Shown here one piece after another: positions 39,091 to 47,928 of a stretch of 52,465 nt of DNA. The stretch comes from Oscillospiraceae bacterium (GTDB taxonomy: Bacteria; Bacillota; Clostridia; Oscillospirales; Ruminococcaceae). How positions within the stretch are numbered: the stretch's first letter is position 1; the number at the start of each line of letters is the position of its first letter. The notes beneath the pieces are model-generated. The model searched no databases and was not told where the DNA came from. It worked only from the letters and a program-made list of their open reading frames with translations. The stretch spans positions 1 to 52,465 of the forward strand of contig JAHZAU010000001.1 in NCBI GenBank assembly GCA_019423755.1. The letters run 5' to 3'. A program made the position numbers and the translations under genes.

Positions 39091-42000
39091 CTATTCCACC
39101 ACATCAAAGCGGAAGGTGGCGGTGTGCCCGCCGTCCTCGCTGGTGGCTCGGATAGTCACCCGGCCGGGGGCGATGCCCTCCACTGCGCCGTTGCTGCCCA
39201 CGTCGGCAAACTCGGCGCCGCTTTGGGAGACCTCCCATTTGACCCGCTGGTTGGAGGCGTTATCCGGGTAGAACTGCACCCGGTACTGGACGAACTCGCC
39301 CACCGAGATGGTTTTGGGACCTTTGATCTCGATGCGTTCCGCCGGGATAAAGACGCCGGTATCCGACTCGGTGCCGTAGACGGTGACGGTGCAGGTGTCG
39401 GTCTTGTCTCCGGCGGTGAGGGTGATCACCGTGGTGCCGATGCCGGTGGCGTAGACGGTGCCCTGGGCGCTGACCTTGGCCACGTTCTCGTTGGCGGAGG
39501 TAAAGCGCGCATCCACCGTACCGGTGCACTTAATGTCGGCGTGCAGCTCTTCCTTATCGCCCACATAGAGCTTCAGTTCGTTCTGCTCGATGCTGGCGTA
39601 GTCCACCTTACTATTGGAGCTGCCCGACTGGGAGCCGGAGCTGCTGTTCTGGCTGCCGGAGGTGTTCCCGCTGGTCTGACCAGAACCAGAGGTCTGGCCG
39701 GAGCCGGTGCTGTTGGAGGTGGGGCCTTCGGACACGTCGCCCGAGCTGTTGCCCACCGTCTGGGTACCGGTGATGCCCGCCTTGTCGGCGCCGGAGGAAG
39801 CAAAGAACTGTTCCAGCGCCGAAGCGATCTTGCTTGCCACCGCTTCCTGATAGTCCTCGTCGATGAGCTTGTTGTACTCCTTGCGGTTGGTCAGGAAGCC
39901 GCACTCGGCCAGCACGCCCACAAACTGCGGGTCGCGGGTGACGTAGTACACCTCGTACTTGGCGCCGCGGTTGTTGGTGGACAAGCCGGAGGAGGTGGCG
40001 GAGCTGATCTTGGTAGCCAGGTCCTTGGCGAAGGGGAAGAAATAGTAGCTTTCCGAACCGGCTGCCTCGGAGTTGACCGAGGAGTTGCCGTGGACGCTGA
40101 TGTAGACCTGGGCGTTGAAGTTGCGGGCCTGGGCCAGGCGCTCGTCCATGGTCATGGAGCGGCTGCCGGTCTTGAGCAGCAGGACGTTTGCCCCGCGGGA
40201 TTCCAGCTCGTCGGCGATGGCGTTTGCCATCTCCCAGTTGACCTCGCTTTCGGGGTAACCGGGGTTGAAGCCCTCGGCGCCCGGGTCAGTGCCGCCGTGT
40301 CCCGGGTCGATGCAGATGCGCGCCCCGGACAGGGTGGTAGGATTGTTGAAGCGGAAGACGATCTGTCCGTTTTCGTGGTAGGCCTTATACCCCAGGAAGG
40401 TGCCGGGGGTGGCCAGCTTCAGCTTCAGGGTGGAGCCCTCCCAGGAAGCCTGGGTAAACAGCGGGTTTTTGGTCAGGGTCATCCCCTCCGGCACCGAGGT
40501 GGTGTAGGAGAATTGGATGGTAAACTGGCTGCTGCTCCACTCGGGCAGGAAGGACACGGGGTTCGTAGAATTGAGGATGACATAGGTGTAGTTGCTGTCC
40601 GCCTTGACGGTCATGCCGCTGATGACGTTGCCGTCCAGTACCCGGTCCTCGGACACCGTCTGGATGTCGTCGGAGTAGACGCGGCGGCCGGAGGCCAGAT
40701 TGTAGTAGGTACGGACGTCGCTGCCTTCTTTATAGGTGACCTTATCGCCCACAGCGTAATCCATGGTACCGTAGGGCAGCGGGTAACAGTCGGGGTCGGG
40801 GTATTTGCCCAGCTTGTCCGCCGGGAAGGTGATGGCCTGTTGGGAGGTGACCTTCACCAGCTGGCCGTCGGTGACCTGGGCCACCTTATTGACCGTCACC
40901 GAAGCGCCGGTCATGGTCTCGGTGTTGCCGTCGTAGTTGGCGGTGAAGCTGACCGCGCCCAGGGACTGGGCGGTCTTGCCCGCCGCCGGAGCGGTGAAGC
41001 TGCCGCTGTACCGCTGGTAGGTACTGCCGCGCAGTTCCTCGTCGCCCTGGTTTTCCTCCGCCTTCAGAGCGATGGTCTGGCCGTTGAAGGTAGCGGTGAC
41101 GGTGGAGCCTTCATAGGCGATGGCGGTCAGGTTGACCTGCATGCCGCCGTCCACAGCCAGGGTACCGGTGGGGGTGACCTCCTTGAGCACCTTCACCTGA
41201 CGGGTGATGGTAAAGGTTTTGGTCTGGTCCCCCTGCTGGAAGGTGTAGGTGTTTTTGCCCGGCTCCAGGTCCACGGTGTAGCTGAAGAAGCCGCTTTCGT
41301 CGGTGCCCAGGGCCTGGCCGTCCAGCGTCACCGGCTGCTGGGGGTCACAAGCGCCCTGGAAGGTGTAGCTGGTGTCAGTGGTGGTGAGGGAGGTTTCGGT
41401 GGGCTTGGTGAAGGTCAGCTCCTTGAGCACACGCTCGGGCTTTTCCTCCGGCTCCTTCTCCTCTTCCTCCTCTTCTTCGGTTTCCTCGGCGCTGTCCTTG
41501 TCCAGCTGGTCGCTCAAAGCAGCGTAGTATTCGGCCAGGTTGACGCCGTTATTTTTCGCAGTGGTATCAAAATGGTAAAGGGCATCGTAGATGCTGCCGC
41601 TGAGGGCCAGGGAATCCTCCACCGCCTGGGCCTGGCGGACCAGCTGGTCCGGTTCGTTCCAGCCGTTGCCCCAGGTACCGCACTGGGAAGCGGTGTGGAT
41701 GAGATAGCCTTGGACGTTGGTCTGACGGAACTGGTTGTCCCACCACTGGACCAGCGTCTCGAAGGGCAGAGCCGGGTCGGTCATGGAGGTGTCGGCCAGC
41801 ACGGCCACAAAGTCCACCTGCTCCTCCCGGATCAGGGCCAGCGGGTCGGCAAAGCGGCCGTAACGGTCGCCGGTCTCCCGCTGGGTCTCGATGCCCTCCT
41901 CCGACTGGGCCTGGGTGGCCCAAACGGCATCCGCCTGCACGCCCACCCGAAGCTGGGGGTTCTGCTCCTTCACCGCCTGGACCGCCGTGCGGACCAGGGA

Positions 42001-42792
42001 CTGGCTGCGGGAGCACATCCAGGCGTCATATCCGGCGCCGCCGCCCTGCTGGGTGTAACGGGTATAGGCGTCCTCGGCGTCCGGGTTGCCCCAGCCGGTG
42101 AGCAGCACGCCGTCCCACGGGCAGACCGAGGCCAGCTGGCTCAGTTCCGTGCTGGCCGCTTCCAGCGCCTGGGCGTCGATGGTCTCCATGGGCTGGCCGC
42201 CGTCCTCGCCCGGCAGGATAGACAGGTCGTAAACGGCGTACACCCGCAGACCGGCCTCCTGGGCCTGTCCGCACAGGTAAGCCGCCAGGTCAAACCCGGC
42301 GAGGCCTCTGCCCTGCTGGCTTTCATACGCCGTGCCAAGGTAGGTATTCACCGGCAGCAGCAGGGTGTTCATCCCCAGCTCGCCGGCCCGCTGTACCGCC
42401 CGGTCCAGCTCCTCCTTGATTTTGCTTTCTTCCACCTGCGGCAGAGTCACTGCCTCGCCGCTGGGCGGGGTATCCCCATCCCCCACAGCGTTTTTCTGCG
42501 CCTGGGAGAAGGCGTCTTTTGCTTGGGTCATAAAGTCTTTTCCCGGTTCCAGCCGCACCCCGCGCATAGCGGTGGGGTCGCTGATGGGACCGGCGGGGGT
42601 CTCCGGTTCCGGCTCGGTCTCCGGCTGCGGTTCCGTCTCCATGGTGACGGCCTCCACGGACGGGTCCGGGTTTCCCTGCGCCGGCTGCCAATACTGCTTG
42701 AGCACAAAGGCGGCAAAGCCCATGAGGATGGTGATCACCACAAAGAGGATGGCGAGGTTGATCATCAGAGCCTGTTCATTCTTTTTTTGCAC
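39091..42792 (-). CDS. Large membrane-anchored N-acetylmuramoyl-L-alanine amidase with N-terminal barrel-like region and Ig-like domains
   Basis: The 1233-residue protein has a signal-anchor (about 10-31), a Glu/Pro linker (to about 70), a region of about 330 residues (to about 430) resembling the divergent glycoside-hydrolase-like barrel of the neighbouring GHL10 protein (AGELGMNTLLLPV, GLRVYAVYDL, WDGVLLTGWG), an acidic Glu/Lys/Pro linker (about 430-455), beta domains, then the zinc Amidase_3 domain (about 825-1010). That domain has H832 in CIDPGHGGTDPG, the Glu in YPESEVNWEM, the His in YISVHGNSS and the Glu in LAECGFLTN. A Ser/Gly/Thr-rich linker (about 1017-1061) and two Ig-like domains (BIG_2 type) end it. 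It cleaves the stem-peptide bond of peptidoglycan. Starts 73 bases after the GHL10 gene. Confidence 0.9.
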   Translation of the reverse strand: MQKKNEQALMINLAILFVVITILMGFAAFVLKQYWQPAQGNPDPSVEAVTMETEPQPETEPEPETPAGPISDPTAMRGVRLEPGKDFMTQAKDAFSQAQKNAVGDGDTPPSGEAVTLPQVEESKIKEELDRAVQRAGELGMNTLLLPVNTYLGTAYESQQGRGLAGFDLAAYLCGQAQEAGLRVYAVYDLSILPGEDGGQPMETIDAQALEAASTELSQLASVCPWDGVLLTGWGNPDAEDAYTRYTQQGGGAGYDAWMCSRSQSLVRTAVQAVKEQNPQLRVGVQADAVWATQAQSEEGIETQRETGDRYGRFADPLALIREEQVDFVAVLADTSMTDPALPFETLVQWWDNQFRQTNVQGYLIHTASQCGTWGNGWNEPDQLVRQAQAVEDSLALSGSIYDALYHFDTTAKNNGVNLAEYYAALSDQLDKDSAEETEEEEEEEKEPEEKPERVLKELTFTKPTETSLTTTDTSYTFQGACDPQQPVTLDGQALGTDESGFFSYTVDLEPGKNTYTFQQGDQTKTFTITRQVKVLKEVTPTGTLAVDGGMQVNLTAIAYEGSTVTATFNGQTIALKAEENQGDEELRGSTYQRYSGSFTAPAAGKTAQSLGAVSFTANYDGNTETMTGASVTVNKVAQVTDGQLVKVTSQQAITFPADKLGKYPDPDCYPLPYGTMDYAVGDKVTYKEGSDVRTYYNLASGRRVYSDDIQTVSEDRVLDGNVISGMTVKADSNYTYVILNSTNPVSFLPEWSSSQFTIQFSYTTSVPEGMTLTKNPLFTQASWEGSTLKLKLATPGTFLGYKAYHENGQIVFRFNNPTTLSGARICIDPGHGGTDPGAEGFNPGYPESEVNWEMANAIADELESRGANVLLLKTGSRSMTMDERLAQARNFNAQVYISVHGNSSVNSEAAGSESYYFFPFAKDLATKISSATSSGLSTNNRGAKYEVYYVTRDPQFVGVLAECGFLTNRKEYNKLIDEDYQEAVASKIASALEQFFASSGADKAGITGTQTVGNSSGDVSEGPTSNSTGSGQTSGSGQTSGNTSGSQNSSSGSQSGSSNSKVDYASIEQNELKLYVGDKEELHADIKCTGTVDARFTSANENVAKVSAQGTVYATGIGTTVITLTAGDKTDTCTVTVYGTESDTGVFIPAERIEIKGPKTISVGEFVQYRVQFYPDNASNQRVKWEVSQSGAEFADVGSNGAVEGIAPGRVTIRATSEDGGHTATFRFDVVE

Positions 42793-42814
42793 GGTAACAT
42801 TCCTCCCACCCTTC

Positions 42815-42838
42815 CCCGCCTGGGGGAAGGGTCTGCAT
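42815..42838. other. Hairpin between the GHL10 and amidase genes
   Basis: A perfect stem ACCCTTCCCC / GGGGAAGGGT has no U-run on either strand; it may stabilise or partly stop the two-gene message. Confidence 0.5.
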
Positions 42839-42865
42839 TTTCACATCATAAGGGGCGGGCTTTGG

Positions 42866-44290
42866 TTAAAAGGTATCTTTCAGATTGGCAAGCTCGGTCT
42901 CCACCTGCTCGGCAGTCTCCTCCGAGGGATGGAAGAGGGAATCATACCGGAAGAGCGCGAAGCCCCCGTAGGCCGACTGCTCCCGGGCGGTTTGCACCAT
43001 CCGGGCCAGGATGTCGGTGGTATCCAGCCACTCCTCCTTGCCGCTGTCCCCGGCCCACTGGTCGGTCTGCCCCAGCTTGAAGGGCGCCAAGCCGACGTAC
43101 AGGTCGATGTTGGGCAGGCGGACCTGGCGGCTCCACTCCGCCGCGGTCTCGGCAAAGGGACGGCTGGCGTTTTCAAAGCCGAAGTAGATCTGCGGGGCGA
43201 TGTAGTCCACATAGCCCGGCTCCCGCAGCCACAGGTCTACATCGATGTACTGCTCCTTGTAGTTGTTGCTGCGGTTGCCCTGGGGGCTGATGCCGAAGCG
43301 GACTTCTTTCCCGGTCTCCTTGGCAGTATCGTGCACCGCCTGGTAGACCTTGCGCACCAGGGTGTTGACGTTTTCCCGGCGCCAATCCTCCAAGGACAGG
43401 CGGCCGCCGGCCTTCTGGTAAGCGGCGTAGGAATCGGCGTCAAACTCCGGGTCAGTGGTGGGGTAGAAATAATCGTCAAAGTGGATAGCGGTGATGTCGT
43501 AGTTTTTCACCAGCTCGGTAACGCCGTTGACGATCAATTCCTGGGCGGCCTCGCTGGCGGGGTTATAGTAGGTGCCGCCGTTGTAGGTCAGGGCGTCGCC
43601 GCTTTTGAGCATCTTGTTGACCGGGTTGGCGGCGCTGATGGCCTCCTTGCGGTCGGCGGTGCGCACCCGGTAGGGGTTAATCCAGGCTTCTACCGCCAGG
43701 TCCCGCTTTTCGGCCTCCTCGATGGCGATGGCCAGCGGGTCAAAGCCCGGGTCCTTTCCTTCGGTGCCGGTGGCTACAAAGGACCAGGGGAAATACGCCG
43801 ACGGATAAAGGGCGTCGCCGAAGGGGCGCACCTGGAAGATGACGGTATTGAGCCCCAGGTTGCGGATGTTATCCAGCGCCTTGCCCAGGTTTTTGCGGTA
43901 TTCCGACTCGGTGGCGCCGGTGAGGATGGACTTTAAATCCAGGTAGGAGATCCACACCGCCCGCATCTCCTCCTCCTTGGTCAGCGGCTCATAGTAGACC
44001 GGCGGCGCGTAGGAAAAGCTGGTAGCAGCCACCGGGTCGTTGACGCTGGTGTAGGTGGCGTGGAGGATCTTGCTGTCCCGGACGCGGGAGGTATCCGCCT
44101 CCTCCCCCTTCTGGGAGAAGAAGGCCGGGGGATTTTCCATAGGGTAGCCGGACTGGGGGTCCTGGTCCTGTACGGCGTCCACCAGGACGGACTCGCCTTG
44201 GCGGGCGCTGCCGGACTGACAGCCGCCCAAGCTCAGCACCATGCAGCAGGCCAGCGCAAGCGCCGCCCCTTTCCAGAATGTCGATGGCAT
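42866..44290 (-). CDS. GHL10 family lipoprotein (glycoside hydrolase-like)
   Basis: The 474-residue product has a lipoprotein signal (MPSTFWKG, hydrophobic run, LGGC with C24) and then a linker to the GHL10 (DUF187) TIM-barrel domain from about residue 107: EEMRAVWISYLDL, GLNTVIFQVRPFGDALYPS, VEAWINPYRV, IHFDDYFYPT and the late YVDYIAPQIYFGF. GHL10 proteins, including YngK, are linked to peptidoglycan and often sit near amidases. Acidic residues in IHFDDYFYPT are the likely catalytic pair. Start MPSTFWK has AGGAG about ten bases upstream. It precedes the giant amidase by 73 bases; the pair forms one wall-remodelling operon. Confidence 0.93.
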   Translation of the reverse strand: MPSTFWKGAALALACCMVLSLGGCQSGSARQGESVLVDAVQDQDPQSGYPMENPPAFFSQKGEEADTSRVRDSKILHATYTSVNDPVAATSFSYAPPVYYEPLTKEEEMRAVWISYLDLKSILTGATESEYRKNLGKALDNIRNLGLNTVIFQVRPFGDALYPSAYFPWSFVATGTEGKDPGFDPLAIAIEEAEKRDLAVEAWINPYRVRTADRKEAISAANPVNKMLKSGDALTYNGGTYYNPASEAAQELIVNGVTELVKNYDITAIHFDDYFYPTTDPEFDADSYAAYQKAGGRLSLEDWRRENVNTLVRKVYQAVHDTAKETGKEVRFGISPQGNRSNNYKEQYIDVDLWLREPGYVDYIAPQIYFGFENASRPFAETAAEWSRQVRLPNIDLYVGLAPFKLGQTDQWAGDSGKEEWLDTTDILARMVQTAREQSAYGGFALFRYDSLFHPSEETAEQVETELANLKDTF

Positions 44291-44501
44291 GGGTTCATCT
44301 CTCCTTATCGAGCCGGAGCGTCCCTGCCGATGCGGCGGCTCCGGTATCACGCATTTTTTCAAAAAAAGATATGTCTTCCCCGGGAGGAAGATTCCGTTTT
44401 CGTGGTTTCTTTGGCAGACTTGCCTAGTATCAGCATACCATATTCCGGCCAAAATGTCTAAACATTTTCTCGGTTTCGGGGGGATTTTTCCTTTTTGGGC
44501 A

Positions 44502-44537
44502 AAAAAGCGGCCCCCCTTTTTCCAAAAGGAGGACCGC
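44502..44537 (-). terminator. Terminator of the NSS transporter gene
   Basis: Minus strand stem with arms CCAAAAGGAGGACCGC and GCGGCCCCCCTTTT in reverse sense, some wobble pairs, followed by the U-run encoded by AAAAAA at 44501-44506. Confidence 0.75.
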
Positions 44538-44556
44538 AAAGAAAATCCATGCAGAA

Positions 44557-45939
44557 TTATTGGAAGAACTTCACATAGTAGCCGGCGGCGAACACGAACA
44601 GCACGATCAGGGGCAGCACCCAGGTCACATAGCCGCGTACCCAACGGGGGAACGGCAGACCGGAACCGCTGTCGGCCTCCTGGATGAAGTTGTCCCAGCC
44701 CCAGCCCTTGCGGCTGACGCAGAACAGCAGGTAGACAAGCGACCCCAGCGGCAGGATGTTGTTGCTGACCAGGAAGTCCTCGAAGTCCAGGATGGTGCTT
44801 TCGCCGCCCAAAGGCTGGATGAAGCCCAGCAGGTTGTAGCCCAGCAGCGCCGGCATGGAAAGCACGATGATCAGCACGATGTTGACCACTACCGCCTTGC
44901 TGCGGCTCCAGCCCCACAGGTCCATGGCAAAGCAGATGATGTTCTCAAACACTGCGATAATAGTAGTCATCGCCGCGAAGGACATAAACAGGAAGAACAG
45001 GCTTCCCCAGATGCGTCCGCCGGGCATATTGTTGAAGATGTTGGGCAGGGTGATGAACACCAGGCTGGGGCCTTCGCCGGGGTTGACGTTGTAGGCCGAG
45101 CAGGCCGGGAAGATAATGAGGCCGGCAGTCAGCGCCACAAAGGTATCCAGCAAGCAGACGTTGATGGCCTCGCCGGAAAGGCTGCGCTCCTTGCCGATGT
45201 AGCTGCCGAACACCGCCAGCGCACCGATGCCCAAGCTCAGGGTGAAGAACGCCTGGCCCATGGCGGCAAAGACCACCTCAAAGAAGCTGTTTTCCATCAT
45301 CTTGGCAAAATCGGGTTTCAGGTAGAAGGACAGGCCCTCCCCTGCGCCGGGCAGCATGCAGGAACGCACCGCCAGCACCACCATAATCAGCAGCAGGCAG
45401 GTCATCATAAATTTGTTGACCTTTTCCACGCCCTTCTGCAGGCCGCGGGAGCAGACCGCAAAGCCCACCAGCACCACGACCACCATCCAGAAGGTCATCT
45501 CCACTGGTTGGAGGGTCATCTGGGTAAAGGCGTTGGCCACGCCGTCGGGGTCCAGGCCCTGGAAGTCGCCCCGCAGCATCCGAACGAAATAGCACAGCAT
45601 CCAGCCGCCGATGGTGGTGTAGAACATCATCAGCAGGTAGTTACCTGCCATAGCTCCATAGCCGTACCAGTGCCACTTGGTGCCTTTCGGTTCCAGCACG
45701 GTAAAGGACTGGGCGCAGCTTTTGCGGCTGGCGCGGCCCACGGCAAATTCCATGACCATAATGGGGAAGCCCAAAATCAGCAGGAAGAACAGGTAGATCA
45801 GCACGAAGGCCGCTCCCCCGTATTTTCCGGTAATGTAGGGGAAGCGCCACACGTTCCCCAATCCAATGGCGCAGCCGGCCGAGATCAGCAAAAAGCCCAG
45901 CCGGGACGCAAAACGTTCTCTTTCTTGCAACTGCTTCAT
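44557..45939 (-). CDS. Neurotransmitter:sodium symporter family (NSS/SNF) transporter
   Basis: The 460-residue transporter has the LeuT fold of about 11 or 12 helices and should carry amino acids with sodium. The N-terminal signature GCAIGLGNVWRFPYI is the unwound TM1 with the Na+ site; the TM6 region SLGIGALAVFGSYIG and TM8 SFAAMTTIIAVFENII also fit. It lacks a long cytoplasmic tail. The ATG at 45939 has AGGAGG directly next to it with no spacing; the TTG three codons later (45930) has the correct nine-base spacing, so the true N terminus may be residue 4. A near-consensus promoter lies upstream. Substrate is unknown. Confidence 0.94.
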   Translation of the reverse strand: MKQLQERERFASRLGFLLISAGCAIGLGNVWRFPYITGKYGGAAFVLIYLFFLLILGFPIMVMEFAVGRASRKSCAQSFTVLEPKGTKWHWYGYGAMAGNYLLMMFYTTIGGWMLCYFVRMLRGDFQGLDPDGVANAFTQMTLQPVEMTFWMVVVVLVGFAVCSRGLQKGVEKVNKFMMTCLLLIMVVLAVRSCMLPGAGEGLSFYLKPDFAKMMENSFFEVVFAAMGQAFFTLSLGIGALAVFGSYIGKERSLSGEAINVCLLDTFVALTAGLIIFPACSAYNVNPGEGPSLVFITLPNIFNNMPGGRIWGSLFFLFMSFAAMTTIIAVFENIICFAMDLWGWSRSKAVVVNIVLIIVLSMPALLGYNLLGFIQPLGGESTILDFEDFLVSNNILPLGSLVYLLFCVSRKGWGWDNFIQEADSGSGLPFPRWVRGYVTWVLPLIVLFVFAAGYYVKFFQ

Positions 45940-46040
45940 CCTCCTAAGCGCCGGTTTTCTCCGGCCATTCTCTGACGGTTTGTTTGCTTTAACGGTGCCG
46001 CACTATGCCGCTTTAAAGCAATCAAATCGCGTATGGATAT

Positions 46041-46069
46041 ACAATAGCCTTTTTGTCCGGGCTTGTCAA
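46041..46069 (-). promoter_or_regulatory. Promoter of the NSS transporter gene
   Basis: Minus strand perfect TTGACA, 17-base spacer, TATTGT, about 100 bases before the start codon. Confidence 0.7.
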
Positions 46070-46118
46070 TGATATCCGGCCAAAAATTGCTCTTTTTTCC
46101 AGCAAAGGCGGGTGCTTC

Positions 46119-46147
46119 TTGCCCCAAAAGCCGGTTTTTGCTATAAT
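46119..46147 (+). promoter_or_regulatory. Promoter of the first acetyltransferase gene
   Basis: TTGCCC, 17-base spacer, extended TGC-TATAAT, 36 bases before the start. Confidence 0.75.
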
Positions 46148-46182
46148 CACAGCAAAATCCCACGATTTTGGAGGTCTGTTTT

Positions 46183-46686
46183 ATGCAATCCACGTCCCGC
46201 CGCTTTTGTCCGGCCGAACCCGGCGAAGGGGCCTTGTTTTTTGACATCATCGCCGCCCGCTGCCGCTGGTTTGAAGAAAAAGCCATCCCCCAGTGGGGCA
46301 GCTTTTACCTGGAACTGTTCCCGGCGTCCTTCTTTGAGGAACAGGCCCGGCTGGGGCAGCTGTATCTGCTTTGGGAGGAGGAGCGTCTTCTTGGCGGCTG
46401 CGTGCTGCTGGAATCCGACCCCGACCACTGGGGCGAGGACCCCACCCCCGCCTGTTACGTCCACAATTTTGCCACCGACCCGGCGGTCTCCGGCGCGGGC
46501 AGCGAGATTCTAGAGCGCTGCGAACAGCTGGCCCGCCAGCGGGGCAAGCGCTTCCTCCGGCTGGACTGCGCCGCCTCCAATCCGGTCCTAAACCAGTACT
46601 ACGAATCCCGGGGCTTTGCCTACGTCTGCCAGCGGCTGCTGGAAAACGGCTGCTACCGGGGAAACCTGCGTCAAAAGGCCCTTTAG
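46183..46686 (+). CDS. GNAT family acetyltransferase
   Basis: The 167-residue protein has the GNAT acetyl-CoA fold: YLLWEEERLLGGCVLL (strands 2-3), CYVHNFATDPAVSGAGSEIL in place of the strict Q/RxxGxG/A pyrophosphate loop, and KRFLRLDCAASNPVLNQYYESRGF, the usual strand 5 and tyrosine helix. The P-loop reads SGAGSEI, a weaker form. Start MQSTSR has GGAGG eight bases upstream. Substrate is unknown; it is a single gene with its own promoter. Confidence 0.88.
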   Translation: MQSTSRRFCPAEPGEGALFFDIIAARCRWFEEKAIPQWGSFYLELFPASFFEEQARLGQLYLLWEEERLLGGCVLLESDPDHWGEDPTPACYVHNFATDPAVSGAGSEILERCEQLARQRGKRFLRLDCAASNPVLNQYYESRGFAYVCQRLLENGCYRGNLRQKAL

Positions 46687-46778
46687 GCACGCACCTTTTC
46701 CTCCTTGCTTCGATATACTACTAGCAGAACCCTGCCGCCCGCCGCGGCACCCATCTTCCCCAGCAAGGAGGCTTTTTT

Positions 46779-47882
46779 ATGTCCATATCCCAGCACGGCG
46801 GCCCTGTCCGCTTCTTTTTGGGGACCAACTCCGCCCAAGGGTTCGTCTCCTTCTTTTCCCAGCTGGCCGGGCCGGAGCCCGACTGGCATACCTACATCAT
46901 CAAAGGCGGCCCCGGCTGCGGCAAGTCCACCTTTCTGCGCCGGGTGGCCGCCCAGTACGCTCCCCAGGACCCCGACGCCCAGCTGATCTGCTGCTCCTCC
47001 GACCGGGACTCCCTGGACGCGGTGATCCTGCCGCGGTTTCACGTTTCCCTGGCCGACGGCACCGCGCCCCACGTTTTGGAGGCGGACTTCCCCGCCCTGC
47101 GCCAGACCCTGCTCCCCCTGGGGGACGGCCTGGACCCGGAAGCCCTGGCCCCCAGCGGACCGGCCATCCTGGCCCTTTCCGCCCAGTCGAGCCAGGCCTA
47201 CCGCCAGGTGACTAGCTGTCTCGCGGCAGCCGCTGCCTTTTTGGAGGACGGCCGCCGTCTGGCCCTCGCCCGCGCCGACCTGCCCAAGCTGCGCGCCGCT
47301 GCCCGCCGATTTGCCCACACCCATCTAGGGGCCGCCGCCCGGCCCGGACACCCCGCCCGGGAGCAGGTGCGGCTGCTTTCCTCCATCAGCTGCGACGGGC
47401 AGACCTTCCTAGCCGATACGGTGCAGCAGCTTTGCCCCCGGGTGTGGTTCTTTGAGGACGAAAGCGGCGCCCTGGCCGACCAGTTCCTGCAGGAGCTGCG
47501 GCAGGCAGCCTTGGAAATGGGGCTGGACGTCATCACCTGCCCCTGCGCCCTCTGCCCGGAGCACACCGACCATCTACTCATCCCCCAGGCGGGGCTGGCG
47601 GTCCTCACCGAAAACCGCTTCCACCCGCTGCAACCGCTGACCCCTCAGCGCCGCATCCACGCCCGGCGCTTCCTGCCGGAAGGAGCGCTGGCTGCCCACA
47701 AAAAGGCCCTTTCCTTCCAGCGGCGGGCAGCGGCTTCCCTTCTGGAGCAGGCCTGCCGCACCTTGGGGCAGATCCGGGAAAACCACGACCAGCTGGAGGT
47801 CCTTTACCGCCAGGCTATGGACTTTTCCCCGGTGGAAGCACAGCTGGAACGGGTGTGCCGCCGCTTGGTCCTTCCCTCCTGA
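46779..47882 (+). CDS. P-loop ATPase with internal duplication, second nucleotide site degenerate
   Basis: The 367-residue protein resembles a poorly characterised Firmicutes family of ATPases/nucleotide kinases with two similar halves (as I recall, PRK06851-type). Half 1 holds RFFLGTNSAQGFVSFF, Walker A GGPGCGKST (43-51) and CSSDRDSLDAVILPRFHVSLADGTAPHV. Half 2 repeats the layout (SSISCDGQTFLADTVQQL, then WFFEDESGALADQFLQELRQ, then EHTDHLLIPQAGLAVL) but the P-loop glycines and Lys are gone. The start has AAGGAGG seven bases upstream. It is convergent with the acetyltransferase gene and alone in its unit. No substrate known. Confidence 0.85.
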   Translation: MSISQHGGPVRFFLGTNSAQGFVSFFSQLAGPEPDWHTYIIKGGPGCGKSTFLRRVAAQYAPQDPDAQLICCSSDRDSLDAVILPRFHVSLADGTAPHVLEADFPALRQTLLPLGDGLDPEALAPSGPAILALSAQSSQAYRQVTSCLAAAAAFLEDGRRLALARADLPKLRAAARRFAHTHLGAAARPGHPAREQVRLLSSISCDGQTFLADTVQQLCPRVWFFEDESGALADQFLQELRQAALEMGLDVITCPCALCPEHTDHLLIPQAGLAVLTENRFHPLQPLTPQRRIHARRFLPEGALAAHKKALSFQRRAAASLLEQACRTLGQIRENHDQLEVLYRQAMDFSPVEAQLERVCRRLVLPS

Positions 47883-47887
47883 CCCGC

Positions 47888-47928
47888 AAAAAACACCTCC
47901 TGGAAGCCCTGCCCCAGGAGGTGTTTTT
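47888..47928. terminator. Bidirectional terminator between ATPase and BltD-like genes
   Basis: A 13-base stem AAACACCTCCTGG / CCAGGAGGTGTTT, A-run before, T-run after. Confidence 0.92.

Noticed and set aside
39067..43080. A 1337-codon open frame on the plus strand opposite the amidase gene.
   Set aside because: It is antisense to a gene with clear domains, has low-complexity His/Gly/Val composition, no ribosome site and no motif. GC-rich codon bias leaves the opposite frame open.
44290..44917. A longer GHL10 protein starting up to 209 codons upstream.
   Set aside because: The extension crosses the terminator region and lacks a ribosome site, while MPSTFWK begins a proper lipoprotein signal with AGGAG upstream.
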